28,630 bases of DNA from Aequoribacter sp003520285 (GTDB lineage: Bacteria; Pseudomonadota; Gammaproteobacteria; Pseudomonadales; Halieaceae): contig CAXAAR010000023.1 in NCBI GenBank assembly GCA_963966765.1, positions 1 to 28,630 of the forward strand, written 5' to 3'. Below are positions 16,915-24,764 of the stretch, in pieces. The position numbers were made by a program, and so were the translations under genes. Within the stretch, counting starts at the first letter, position 1; every line of letters begins with the position of its first letter. The notes under the pieces are model-generated. The model did not search any database. It was not told where the DNA came from and saw only the letters and a program-made list of their open reading frames with translations.

Positions 16915-17832
16915 ATGATTTCAATCAAACAAATTCGGTATGCATTGGCGGTGGAGAAGACCCTCCATTTTCGCAAGGCGGCAGAGGCATGTTCTGTGTC
17001 TCAATCGGCGCTCAGCACGGCCCTGAACGAGATGGAGAACCAATTGGGTTTTCAGATCTTCGAGCGCGATAATAAAAAGGTACTCGTAACGCCTTTGGGG
17101 CGATTACTTCTTGCTAAAGCGCATCAGGTTAACCTTCAAATTGACGACATTATGCGCTTGAAGCAGAGTGACCAAGCGCCGCTTAGCGGGGCCATGACGA
17201 TAGGTATGATCCCAACAATCGCCCCTTATTTGCTTCCTATTGCGCTTCCCATCGTGAAATCCCGCTACCCTCATGCCCGACTGAGAATCATTGAATCCCA
17301 GTCACAAGATTTGATTGATAAGGTGCGAGCTGGTGAAATCGATGCGGCGGTTTTGGCCTTGCCCTATGATTGCGCCGGCCTATTAACGTTTCCGTTTTGG
17401 CAAGAGGACTTTTATTGGGTGACTCACTCGGATCCGTCCGAGCCGGTGCGCGAGAAAATCACTTCGGCTGAGCTGGTTCATGAAAACTTAATGCTACTCT
17501 CAGAAGGTCATTGCTTGAAGGAGCACGCGCTCGCCGCTTGCCAGTTTCAAGAGTCGACCAGTCATTCTATGAGCGCAACGAGCCTGAACACCCTAATTCA
17601 GCTGGTTGTGGCCGAAATGGGTTCTACCTTGCTCCCTGAAATGGCACTTTCACAGTTGGTGGATCACGATCCGAGATTGGTAGCGGTTCGTCTTGACGAG
17701 CCGGGCCCGCATCGAGAGCTCGCATTTGTGATTCGAGCCACGTATCCTAATTTCAGTAATATTGAACTCTTAAAACATCTGTTTCATGAGGGTTTGCTGC
17801 AGGCGCGAACAGGCTCGCCGCGGGCCCAATAA
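16915..17832 (+). CDS. oxyR: OxyR-type hydrogen-peroxide-sensing LysR regulator
   Basis: A 305-residue LysR regulator. The N-terminal winged HTH is seen as IRYALAVEKTLHFRKAAEAC and SQSALSTALNEMENQLG (about residues 7-45). The regulatory domain carries LSEGHC200-LKEHALAAC209, which reproduces the nine-residue spacing of E. coli OxyR C199 and C208, the cysteines that form the peroxide-induced disulfide. LLPEMAL near residue 242 is also OxyR-like. It should activate peroxide-defence genes after oxidation; no catalase or peroxiredoxin gene is in this window. It lies 117 bases after matB and 38 bases before a penicillin-acylase gene on the same strand, an unusual partner. Confidence 0.87.
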   Translation: MISIKQIRYALAVEKTLHFRKAAEACSVSQSALSTALNEMENQLGFQIFERDNKKVLVTPLGRLLLAKAHQVNLQIDDIMRLKQSDQAPLSGAMTIGMIPTIAPYLLPIALPIVKSRYPHARLRIIESQSQDLIDKVRAGEIDAAVLALPYDCAGLLTFPFWQEDFYWVTHSDPSEPVREKITSAELVHENLMLLSEGHCLKEHALAACQFQESTSHSMSATSLNTLIQLVVAEMGSTLLPEMALSQLVDHDPRLVAVRLDEPGPHRELAFVIRATYPNFSNIELLKHLFHEGLLQARTGSPRAQ

Positions 17833-17844
17833 ATGAGGCATCAG

Positions 17845-17858
17845 TCCCTTAATAGGGA
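17845..17858 (+). repeat. small hairpin just before the acylase ribosome-binding site
   Basis: TCCCT-TAAT-AGGGA forms a 5-bp stem immediately upstream of AAGGAG (17861-17866), the ribosome-binding site of the acylase gene. It is too weak for a terminator and may influence translation of the downstream gene. Confidence 0.3.
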
Positions 17859-17870
17859 GTAAGGAGCGAC

Positions 17871-19964
17871 ATGAAGTATCTAGCTTTGGTAGGCATTTTG
17901 CTTACGGGATGTGTTGGTCAACCGGAGTCAGTTGTCCCACAGGTAGATCGATCGAAATATCAGGTCACGATCGAACGGGATAAGTGGGGGATTCCTCATG
18001 TGCATGGCGTTCGAGATGCAGATACGGCCTTCGGATTTGCCTATGCCCAAGCGGAAGATGGCTGGGAGCTCATTCAAGAGACTATGCCGTTTTATCGGGG
18101 TGAGTCGGCAAGATATAACGGGATCGATGCGGCCCCAGCAGATTACATGATCCACTGGTTGGGGGTTCGCGACTGGGTAGCTGAGGGTTACGCATCGCAG
18201 TTGACTCCGAAGACCCGACTTCTGGTGGAAGCCTACACCGACGGATTGAATTATTTCGCTGAAAAACACCCCGACAGAGTCGATCGCTCGATGCTGCCGA
18301 TTACGAAAGAGGATGTCATTACGGGCTTCGTTGTGCGTCATCTCATGTTTTACGGGTTCGATCAAGTGCTTAAAGAAGTCGTCGGTCCAACGCGTGCGCG
18401 CGACGTTGCTAAACTGACTGCAGATCTGGGATTAGCATCGATTCCAATTGGTTCTAATGCAATTGCAGTGGCCCCTCCGTTGACCGATGACGGGGCAACT
18501 CGACTGATGATTAATTCGCACCAACCGACAGATGGCCCGGTTGCTTGGTATGAAGCGCACATCAGCAGCGATGAGGGGCTCGATATCATGGGCGGTACCT
18601 TTCCCGGCAGTCCCCTGATTAGCCTCGGGTTCAATGACTCTATCGCATGGGGTGTGACGGTGAATAAGCCGGACCTCGTTGACGTTTATGTACTAGAAAT
18701 GAATCCAGACAATCCCGACCAGTATCGTTTAGATAGCGAGTGGAAGAATCTTGAGAAAACAACCGTGGACCTGGCGGTTAAGATCTGGGGTCCGCTTGTG
18801 TGGACAGTCAGCCGCGATATTTATCGCTCCGAGCATGGTCCTGTTATGAAAACCGATCACGGTGTGTATGCACTCAGATTTGGAGGGCAGGGCGAGATTC
18901 GGCAAGTGGAACAATGGTATGCAATGAATAGGGCCAAGAACCGGGATCAGTGGCTCGATGCAATGCGTCTGCATCGGTTTGCCTCGTTTAACTTTGTCTT
19001 TGCTGATCGCGATGGGAACACGTCGTTCATTCACAACAGCATGACACCAAACCGCAGGCCCGGGTACGACTGGCAGCTGTATTTGCCAGGAGATGATTCA
19101 AGCCTGATTTGGACCGAGTACCTGGCGTTTGATGAGTTGCCACAGGTCCACAACCCGAGTCATGGTTTCCTGACCAGCGCCAATCAGACGCCATTTGCGG
19201 TAGCGCATGACCGCGATAATCCAAACCAGTCTGAGTATTCGCCGACCGATGGCTATCAAACTCGAATGACGAATAGAGCTGTGCGCAGTTTGGAGTTGCT
19301 CGAGCGCTTGGCGCCGATTTCTCGCGAGGACTTTGCAGCCATCAAGTACGACAAAGCATACTCGCCCGATAGCCGTGCTGGGCGTTATTTGGCTGCAGCA
19401 ATCGCCGCTACTGCGCAGACAGAGAACGAGCTGTACCAGCAGGCCAGGTCGATTCTGACTGCGTGGGATCTCAATGCGGATATCGAGAGCCGCGGTGCAG
19501 CGCTGGGGGTATGCATTATCAGTGTCGAGTGGAAAGCCGAGCAGGATGGGGTTGATCCTCCGCCGCCAGGCGATGTTCTAGAGATCTGCGCCGATAAGCT
19601 TATGGCGACAGTTGGCCGGCTGGACCCTACCTGGGGTAGTGTTAATCGCCACACACGCGGTGATATCAATGTGCCTATCGGCGGCGCTCCCGATACGCTC
19701 AGAGCGATTTACGGTGTGGGGCTTGAAGAGCAAGGATATTTGCAAGCTGTCGGTGGCGATGGGCTATATTATTTGGTGAGTTGGGATCAAGATGGAGAGC
19801 TCGAAGTCGAGGGTGTCCACCACTATGGTTCTGCCACTATGAGACCTGACTCTCGACATTATGCAGATCAGGCAGCAGATTTTGCTGCTGAGAGAACGCA
19901 TCCGCCATTATTCACCCGTGCTCAACGAGAGGCAGCGGGCGATTTCAGACGTTATCAGCCATGA
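17871..19964 (+). CDS. penicillin acylase family (Ntn-hydrolase) lipoprotein
   Basis: A 697-residue amidase precursor of the penicillin G acylase/AHL acylase family. Such enzymes self-cleave to give an alpha chain and a beta chain whose N-terminal Ser is the nucleophile; here that is S195 in PIGSNAIAVAP. Downstream SLGFNDSIAWGVTVNKPDLVDVY matches the conserved region after the nucleophile. A lipobox L11-T-G-C14 marks a lipoprotein, so the enzyme would be membrane-anchored and face the periplasm rather than be freely soluble. AAGGAG lies four bases before ATG. The substrate could be an N-acyl homoserine lactone, a beta-lactam side chain or another amide; sequence alone does not decide. The gene may share a transcript with oxyR. 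Confidence 0.88.
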   Translation: MKYLALVGILLTGCVGQPESVVPQVDRSKYQVTIERDKWGIPHVHGVRDADTAFGFAYAQAEDGWELIQETMPFYRGESARYNGIDAAPADYMIHWLGVRDWVAEGYASQLTPKTRLLVEAYTDGLNYFAEKHPDRVDRSMLPITKEDVITGFVVRHLMFYGFDQVLKEVVGPTRARDVAKLTADLGLASIPIGSNAIAVAPPLTDDGATRLMINSHQPTDGPVAWYEAHISSDEGLDIMGGTFPGSPLISLGFNDSIAWGVTVNKPDLVDVYVLEMNPDNPDQYRLDSEWKNLEKTTVDLAVKIWGPLVWTVSRDIYRSEHGPVMKTDHGVYALRFGGQGEIRQVEQWYAMNRAKNRDQWLDAMRLHRFASFNFVFADRDGNTSFIHNSMTPNRRPGYDWQLYLPGDDSSLIWTEYLAFDELPQVHNPSHGFLTSANQTPFAVAHDRDNPNQSEYSPTDGYQTRMTNRAVRSLELLERLAPISREDFAAIKYDKAYSPDSRAGRYLAAAIAATAQTENELYQQARSILTAWDLNADIESRGAALGVCIISVEWKAEQDGVDPPPPGDVLEICADKLMATVGRLDPTWGSVNRHTRGDINVPIGGAPDTLRAIYGVGLEEQGYLQAVGGDGLYYLVSWDQDGELEVEGVHHYGSATMRPDSRHYADQAADFAAERTHPPLFTRAQREAAGDFRRYQP

Positions 19965-19992
19965 TCGCGGGGATAGGAATATTCATTGATCG

Positions 19993-20001
19993 TGGTATGA
20001 T
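19993..20001 (+). promoter_or_regulatory. extended -10 promoter candidate for the bactofilin gene
   Basis: TGG followed by TATGAT fits an extended -10 element (TGnTATAAT) 33 bases before the bactofilin ATG at 20035. No good -35 box lies at the expected distance, which extended -10 promoters can tolerate. Confidence 0.3.
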
Positions 20002-20034
20002 GCTCGGGAATGCTAATACAGGGGCTTGACAAGC

Positions 20035-20523
20035 ATGATGTTTGGAAAGCGGTCACAAGAAAAATCGGTGCAAGAGCTTACCCGATCCGAAAACATTTCG
20101 ATCGGAGAGACGAGTGCTAGACGTTTTACTAAAGGAGCGCCAGCAGTGATTGGGTCAACCGTAAAAATTAAAGGCGAAGTTCAGAGTGAAGAAGACCTAG
20201 TAGTAGATGGTCTGATTGAAGGGACCGTACTACTGAAGAATAATGAGCTGGTTGTCGGTTCATCAGGACGTGTGCACGCAGATGTCAAAGCGAAATCGGT
20301 GAAGGTCGATGGCGAACTGCACGGTGATGTTGAGGCTGGCGAACGCATAGTGATCACTGCTAATGGCGTGATGCGGGGAAATATTCAGGCACCTAGAGTC
20401 ATTCTAGAAGACGGTAGCAAGTTCAAAGGCAGTATCGATATGGATGAGGCGGCGCCGAGCAAGAGCTTTGGGGTGATCAGCAAGCCTGAGTCGAGTGTCG
20501 CTTCTGACGCTGGCGCGTTATAG
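20035..20523 (+). CDS. bactofilin (polymer-forming cytoskeletal protein)
   Basis: A 162-residue bactofilin. A central beta-helix core (about residues 35-135) shows the repeating pattern VIGSTVKIKGEVQSEEDLVV, DGLIEGTV, VGSSGRVHADVKAKSVKVDG, GDVEAGERIVI and GVMRGNIQAPRVILEDG. Disordered tails flank it, the usual layout. Bactofilins polymerise without nucleotide on the inner membrane and position cell-wall enzymes or polar structures. ATG 20035 is used because GGGG (20021-20024) is ten bases upstream; an in-frame TTG at 20026 is too close to it, and ATG 20038 is also possible. The methyltransferase-like gene begins 26 bases after its stop. Confidence 0.92.
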   Translation: MMFGKRSQEKSVQELTRSENISIGETSARRFTKGAPAVIGSTVKIKGEVQSEEDLVVDGLIEGTVLLKNNELVVGSSGRVHADVKAKSVKVDGELHGDVEAGERIVITANGVMRGNIQAPRVILEDGSKFKGSIDMDEAAPSKSFGVISKPESSVASDAGAL

Positions 20524-20549
20524 CGCAGCGTAAACTAGAGTAGCAGAGG

Positions 20550-21173
20550 GTGTTATCGTTGGCGTCAGCGCACGCGGACAGTGACGGCACACTTGTCACC
20601 AGTGTTTTAATTGACACCGTTTTGCCGATCCATCATCCAGAGCGACCCTCCAAAATTCTTGAGTTTGGGTCTGGTCACAGCGATACCATAGATTTTCTGC
20701 AGCAGTCGTTCTGGGGGCGTTACACGATTCTCAGCGCGATTGACGACGCCTCCGACATCAACCAGTTGTTATCTCAAGAGGAAGTATCATCAGTCGAGAG
20801 AGATAATCTCATTCTCGAAACACTCGAGCCCGCGTTGGGTCAGGCCTACGATTTAGTACTCTTGTGGGACTTTGCTGCGTACTTTTCCGAATCAAACTTG
20901 AGCTGGCTTGACCGTTTGTTAGATCAGTTTGTCACTGACAGCGGTGCTGTCCATGGATTCCTCTGTCACAATACCACGCGGCACTTATTTGCTAAGCACT
21001 GGGGTGTGCACGATCGGGAACATCTGATCTGCGAAGATCGCTCGGGCGTTCTGCCTTACCAACACCAGCGGTTGAAGTTCACGCGAAATTTGAGCTCGTT
21101 CACCATCGAGAAAAGCGTTCTTCTTAAAGATGGCCGGCTCGAGGTCGTGCTGAGGCGAAAATCAGCCTCATAG
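20550..21173 (+). CDS. Rossmann-fold, SAM-methyltransferase-like hypothetical protein
   Basis: A roughly 205-residue protein whose first half resembles a class I methyltransferase: ILEFGSGHSDTIDFL looks like the SAM-binding motif I, and YDLVLLWDFAAYF followed by LDRLLDQFVTDSGAVHGFL looks like motifs IV-V. The glycine pattern is reduced, so catalytic activity is uncertain. Neither possible start is ATG: GTG 20550, with AGAG nine bases before it, or TTG 20559, with AGAGGG eight bases before it; the second gives 204 residues. It follows bactofilin by 26 bases on the same strand, suggesting a shared role at the cell envelope. Its stop overlaps that of the convergent HAD gene by six bases. Confidence 0.65.
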   Translation: MLSLASAHADSDGTLVTSVLIDTVLPIHHPERPSKILEFGSGHSDTIDFLQQSFWGRYTILSAIDDASDINQLLSQEEVSSVERDNLILETLEPALGQAYDLVLLWDFAAYFSESNLSWLDRLLDQFVTDSGAVHGFLCHNTTRHLFAKHWGVHDREHLICEDRSGVLPYQHQRLKFTRNLSSFTIEKSVLLKDGRLEVVLRRKSAS

Positions 21174-21998
21174 TCTCAGCCCGTAGCGTTGACTCAAGTA
21201 GTGCGCAATGCCGTCACTGTCGTGATGGCCGATAATGCCTGTGGCAATCTCTAGCAGCTGTGGTTTGGCATTATCGGGCGCATAACTCTCATCGGCGCAT
21301 TCGAACATCGTGACATCATTGTCGCTGTCGCCAAAGCAAATCACCCGGTCTGCGCCGAGCTGTTGTTTTAGCTCTTTTACGGCAGCACCTTTATTGCCCT
21401 CGCAGTGGTGAACATCGAGCCAGTAAAGATCCCGGCCCTCGAACGCTGGGCCACCATAGGCTAATAAATGTGGCTCTAACGCAATTTGCTCAATGATTGT
21501 CTCAATTGCATGTTGCGACCCTAGTCCGCTGAAGTTAGCGATTGGTGCGTGGGGAGGCATCTCATTCAAGGGCCTTACCGCCTCACCGCGTTCGCGTTCG
21601 ATATACGCTGCAAGTTTTTGTTCATAATCTTTAAGTCTGGCTGAGTGATAAACGCCATGATACGAACCGTTCTCAAAAGTGTGAACGAAAGGGCTGACAT
21701 CAGCGCTAGTGAAGGCTAGCAGAATATGCGCGATTTCGTCCTGAGTGAGTAAGCATTGGCGAGAGTAGGCATCAGATTCGGGATCCCATATCAACACGCC
21801 ATTCTTGACAATGTGGGGTTGAGTGAAACGGTGATCTTTTAGGACTGATTGGGCTCCATGCAGTGATCGCCCGGTCGCGACTGTGTATGCGATACCGAGG
21901 TCTGTTAAGCCTCGCAATACCTTAGCGGTGTAGTCTGAAATGGTCGAATTTGCGCTTAATAACGTGCCATCTAAGTCAAACACTAAAAGATCGGACAT
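21168..21998 (-). CDS. Cof-type HAD superfamily phosphatase
   Basis: A 276-residue HAD hydrolase with a C2 cap, of the Cof/YidA-like group that dephosphorylates sugar phosphates, nucleotides or cofactor precursors. All four motifs are present: I, D8-L-D10-G-T; II, T42 in VATGRS; III, K203 in GNKGAA; IV, G-D224-S-D-N-D228. The cap lies between about residues 85 and 190. The start codon is preceded by GAGAAAATT. It overlaps the end of the methyltransferase-like gene tail to tail and is transcribed in the same direction as the DUF885 gene 105 bases upstream. The substrate cannot be predicted from sequence. Confidence 0.88.
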   Translation of the reverse strand: MSDLLVFDLDGTLLSANSTISDYTAKVLRGLTDLGIAYTVATGRSLHGAQSVLKDHRFTQPHIVKNGVLIWDPESDAYSRQCLLTQDEIAHILLAFTSADVSPFVHTFENGSYHGVYHSARLKDYEQKLAAYIERERGEAVRPLNEMPPHAPIANFSGLGSQHAIETIIEQIALEPHLLAYGGPAFEGRDLYWLDVHHCEGNKGAAVKELKQQLGADRVICFGDSDNDVTMFECADESYAPDNAKPQLLEIATGIIGHHDSDGIAHYLSQRYGLRL

Positions 21999-22039
21999 AA
22001 TTTTCTCAGTTTAGACACTGTAGTCACAACACCTTGGGG

Positions 22040-22076
22040 ATGACCGAGGTCGACGCGTTGCATCTGCCTCGGTCAT
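22040..22076. repeat. 10-bp perfect inverted repeat between DUF885 and HAD genes
   Basis: ATGACCGAGG (22040-22049) and CCTCGGTCAT (22067-22076) are perfect inverted copies around a 17-base loop, downstream of the DUF885 stop on the minus strand. A second, smaller stem AGCGC/GCGCT lies at 22084-22101. There is no T-run on either side, so it may be a processing or attenuating hairpin, or a protein site, rather than an intrinsic terminator. Confidence 0.5.
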
Positions 22077-22103
22077 GGTCTCGAGCGCTGGCGTTCGCGC
22101 TTC

Positions 22104-23933
22104 TCAACTTGTTTTATCAGCAATCCAATCATCAACCAACGACTCTAGTACAGCCAGTGGAAGAGGGCCTTGTCGCAGGATCAGATCGTGGAATTCTCGT
22201 ATATCAAACTGGTCTTGGAGACTGGCGCGAGCCTTTTCTCGGAGCGCCACAATTTTGATCATTCCTACTTTATACGCAGTTGCCTGAGAGGGCATAACAA
22301 TATAGCGCTCAATGGCTTTCACGATATCCGACTCCGGATTCGGGGTGTTGATTTTCAAGTAGTCGATCGCTTCTTCACGAGTCCACTTTTTGGCGTGGAT
22401 GCCGGTATCTACAACCAGACGGCAGGCACGCCATAGCTCCATAGCCAAACGACCGAAATCGCTATAAGGGTTTTGGTAGAGCCCAATTTCTTTGGGGAGC
22501 AGTTCTGAGTAGAGACCCCAGCCTTCGGTATATGCAGTGTAACGGCCGTATTTTCTGAACTGTGGCAATCCTTCAAGTTCTTGCGCGATTGCGATTTGCA
22601 TGTGATGTCCTGGAATACCCTCGTGATAGGCGAGTGCCTCCATTTGATAGACTGGCATGGCCTCCATAGCGTAGAGATTGGCGTAGTAGGTACCGGGACG
22701 AGAGCCATCTGGGGCTGGGCTTTGATAGAATGCTTTACCAGCAGATTTTTCTCGAAAGGGCTCAACGGCTTTGACGATCAGATCGGCCTTGGGTTTGGTA
22801 ATGAATAATTCGTCGAGGCGGACTTTCATGTCGTCGATCCAAGCGGTTGCTTCGTCAAGGTATCGCTGCTTGCCTTCAGGGGTGTCGGGATAGTAGAACT
22901 GCGGGTCGCTGCGGGTGAAATCGAAGAAATCTTGCAAATCACCCTGAAAATTCACCGTCGCCATGATGGCTTTCATTTCGGCATGGATTCGGGCGACTTC
23001 GGTCAATCCGAGTTCATGAATTTCGTTCGCATCCATCGTCGTGGTTGTGGTTCGAGCCAGAGCTCGATTATAGAATGCTTCGCCGTCCGGCAGCTTCCAA
23101 GCACCAGCGCGGTTATCGGCTTGAGTTTCAATATTGCCTACCGTTTTAGCCAGCGCGGCGAAAGCGGGTCCGACGGAGAGCGCCAAAGCCTCAGTGGCGG
23201 CCGCGACAAGCTCAGCAGATTCGTCTGGAGCGAGCTCGACGGACGCGAGTTTCTTTTTGAAATCGGCGAGTAGAGTGGAGTCTTCACCATCTGTGAAGGG
23301 CGCTCCGGTAGTGACGTTATTGATATCGCTCAAAATATAGGGATAAACGAATTTTGGAGCCAAAATATTGAGCTCGGCGCGTTTATAAAGATTGGCCTCG
23401 AGCTCGGCGAACACGCGTGGGAACTCATTCAGACGGCTGATGTAATCTTTCGCATCTTGAGCGGACCTAATCAGATGTTGATTGATCATAAAAGAGGGCA
23501 AGCCAGAGTGCAGGCCAAACATCTGATTAACGGGGTAATTATGGTAACGCCACTGATAATCACCAATTTCTTGTTCTAACTGCTCGGTCATCAGTTTTAA
23601 ACTGAGCCGTGTTTGATTATCGAGAGTAGACGAGTCAATGGCTTGAACGCGCGCCAAATTCTGTTTTGCAATCTCTAGTTCTTCCTCGATTGTTTCATCG
23701 GTATAGCTATCGAGCTTGTCATAATCCGTCTTGATGCTTAGATACGTTTGCGTCATGGGCGATCGCATGACTGACTCGTTAAAGATGTCTTCGAACAGTG
23801 CGTTGGCGATATCGCTGGGCGTTTGCTCGGCTTGATCACTACCCGCATCGGAGTCGGGACTCTGGGGTTGGCAGCCGACTAACAATGCCAGGAGCGTTAG
23901 GCTAGCAATAGAGAAAATAGATCTGATTGTCAT
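22104..23933 (-). CDS. DUF885 family lipoprotein, zinc-metallopeptidase-like
   Basis: A 609-residue DUF885 (PF05960) protein. The N-terminal lipobox is L18-V-G-C21, followed by an acidic linker, so it is a membrane-anchored, periplasm-facing protein. The helical body contains the family motif H437-E438-G-I-P-G-H443-H444, a variant of HExxH with an extra loop residue pattern, and E470 in YTEGWGLY as a likely third zinc ligand. Peptidase activity is inferred from this resemblance to gluzincin-type sites; substrates are unknown. The ribosome-binding site is inside the palindrome AAGGATATCCTT (23934-23945) just upstream of the start. It is divergent from iscR across 327 bases. Confidence 0.88.
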   Translation of the reverse strand: MTIRSIFSIASLTLLALLVGCQPQSPDSDAGSDQAEQTPSDIANALFEDIFNESVMRSPMTQTYLSIKTDYDKLDSYTDETIEEELEIAKQNLARVQAIDSSTLDNQTRLSLKLMTEQLEQEIGDYQWRYHNYPVNQMFGLHSGLPSFMINQHLIRSAQDAKDYISRLNEFPRVFAELEANLYKRAELNILAPKFVYPYILSDINNVTTGAPFTDGEDSTLLADFKKKLASVELAPDESAELVAAATEALALSVGPAFAALAKTVGNIETQADNRAGAWKLPDGEAFYNRALARTTTTTMDANEIHELGLTEVARIHAEMKAIMATVNFQGDLQDFFDFTRSDPQFYYPDTPEGKQRYLDEATAWIDDMKVRLDELFITKPKADLIVKAVEPFREKSAGKAFYQSPAPDGSRPGTYYANLYAMEAMPVYQMEALAYHEGIPGHHMQIAIAQELEGLPQFRKYGRYTAYTEGWGLYSELLPKEIGLYQNPYSDFGRLAMELWRACRLVVDTGIHAKKWTREEAIDYLKINTPNPESDIVKAIERYIVMPSQATAYKVGMIKIVALREKARASLQDQFDIREFHDLILRQGPLPLAVLESLVDDWIADKTS

Positions 23934-24199
23934 AAGGATATCCTTCTTGAGACCTCACAAATCGCTGTCGATTTGCCGAGGTTTTGCGCGCAGTAATGGC
24001 TCATTGCGCTCCGCGCTCGAGTCGCTCTTGCACCACCTCTGTCGTCGGATCATCAGTGAGTAGTGAAGCCTCTCCGTTAGCTCATTAGGATAGCGCTTGT
24101 GATCGCCGGGGTACATCTTTTTACTCTGGTTAACACTGCACCTTTGTCTTTGGTGAGGGGAGTAAAGCAGATCTTTCCGCTGTGGTTTGGGGAGTAAAA

Positions 24200-24228
24200 T
24201 TGTTAATTAGATAAAACCCGAGTAAAAT
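24200..24228 (+). promoter_or_regulatory. sigma70-type promoter of the iscR-suf operon
   Basis: TTGTTA (24200-24205) and TAAAAT (24223-24228) are separated by 17 bases and resemble the -35 and -10 consensus. Transcription would begin near 24235, about 26 bases before the iscR start. The -10 box sits in the centre of the IscR operator, so bound IscR would block RNA polymerase. Confidence 0.7.
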
Positions 24229-24238
24229 AGTCGGGATA
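24214..24238. promoter_or_regulatory. IscR type-1 operator
   Basis: The 25-base dyad runs AAACCCGAGT-AAAAT-AGTCGGGATA. Against the E. coli type-1 consensus ATASYYGACT-RWWWY-AGTCRRSTAT (written here from memory) it matches 20 of 25 positions and 18 of 19 in the central part; the left arm has GAGT where GACT is expected. Type-1 sites are bound by the [2Fe-2S] form of IscR, giving repression when Fe-S supply is adequate. Confidence 0.75.
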
Positions 24239-24260
24239 GAAGATTAAGGGAAGGGTGCGA

Positions 24261-24740
24261 ATGCGACTTACCACAAAAGGGCGTTACGCGGTGACGTCAA
24301 TGCTTGATTTGGCACTGCACCGGGACCAAGGTCCTGTTGCGTTAGCAGGGATTTCGGCTCGACAGGATATTTCATTGCCGTATCTGGAGCAGCTGTTTGC
24401 TCAGCTCCGAAGACATGGATTGGTCCGTAGTGTGAGAGGTCCCGGTGGTGGCTATTATCTGGGAAAAGAGCTCGAAGTGATTAGTATTGCGGACGTGATC
24501 GAAGCGGTAAACGAACACACTGACGCAACGCGATGCCGCGGTAAGGGGTCATGTCAACGAGGACAAACCTGTCTTACGCATCATCTTTGGGCAGGCCTAA
24601 GCGATCAGATTCGTGATTTTCTGCGTAATATCAGTCTTGCTGACCTCGTGGCAAGAGACGATATCCGGAATATTGCGCTGCACCAAGATGAGCGGGTGCG
24701 GCAGGACTTGCAGCCACTCGTGGCTCTTGTGAACGAATAA
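24261..24740 (+). CDS. iscR: Fe-S cluster-sensing Rrf2-family regulator IscR
   Basis: A 159-residue Rrf2 transcription factor that coordinates a [2Fe-2S] cluster and adjusts Fe-S assembly gene expression. The N-terminal winged helix begins MRLTTKGRYAVTSMLDLAL, includes LPYLEQLFAQLRRHGLVRS, and has the wing GPGGGYYLG. Cluster ligands C92, C98, C104 and H107 fall at the same numbers as in E. coli IscR. The ATG at 24261 is preferred over an in-frame GTG at 24255 because AAGGG repeats lie just before it and the conserved family start is MRLT. It is the first gene of the suf operon, 24 bases ahead of sufB, and its promoter carries an IscR site, so it should repress itself and suf. Confidence 0.94.
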   Translation: MRLTTKGRYAVTSMLDLALHRDQGPVALAGISARQDISLPYLEQLFAQLRRHGLVRSVRGPGGGYYLGKELEVISIADVIEAVNEHTDATRCRGKGSCQRGQTCLTHHLWAGLSDQIRDFLRNISLADLVARDDIRNIALHQDERVRQDLQPLVALVNE

Positions 24741-24764
24741 ACGCTGCAACAGCGAAGAGGTTTT

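Larger units (their letters stand above)
23934..24260. other. 327-base divergent gap between the DUF885 gene and iscR
   Basis: It holds no gene that I can see. The right end has the iscR-suf promoter and IscR operator (listed separately). The heptamer GAGTAAA occurs three times on the plus strand (24160-24166, 24192-24198, 24220-24226) and once inverted (24120-24126). The first two are part of the longer repeat GGGGAGTAAA (24157-24166 and 24189-24198). The left end must hold the DUF885 promoter, which was not identified. Confidence 0.6.

Noticed and set aside
17928..18365. 145-codon minus-strand open frame
   Set aside because: It lies fully inside the penicillin-acylase gene on the opposite strand, has no family-like motifs, and the plus-strand gene has a complete signal, nucleophile and family pattern.
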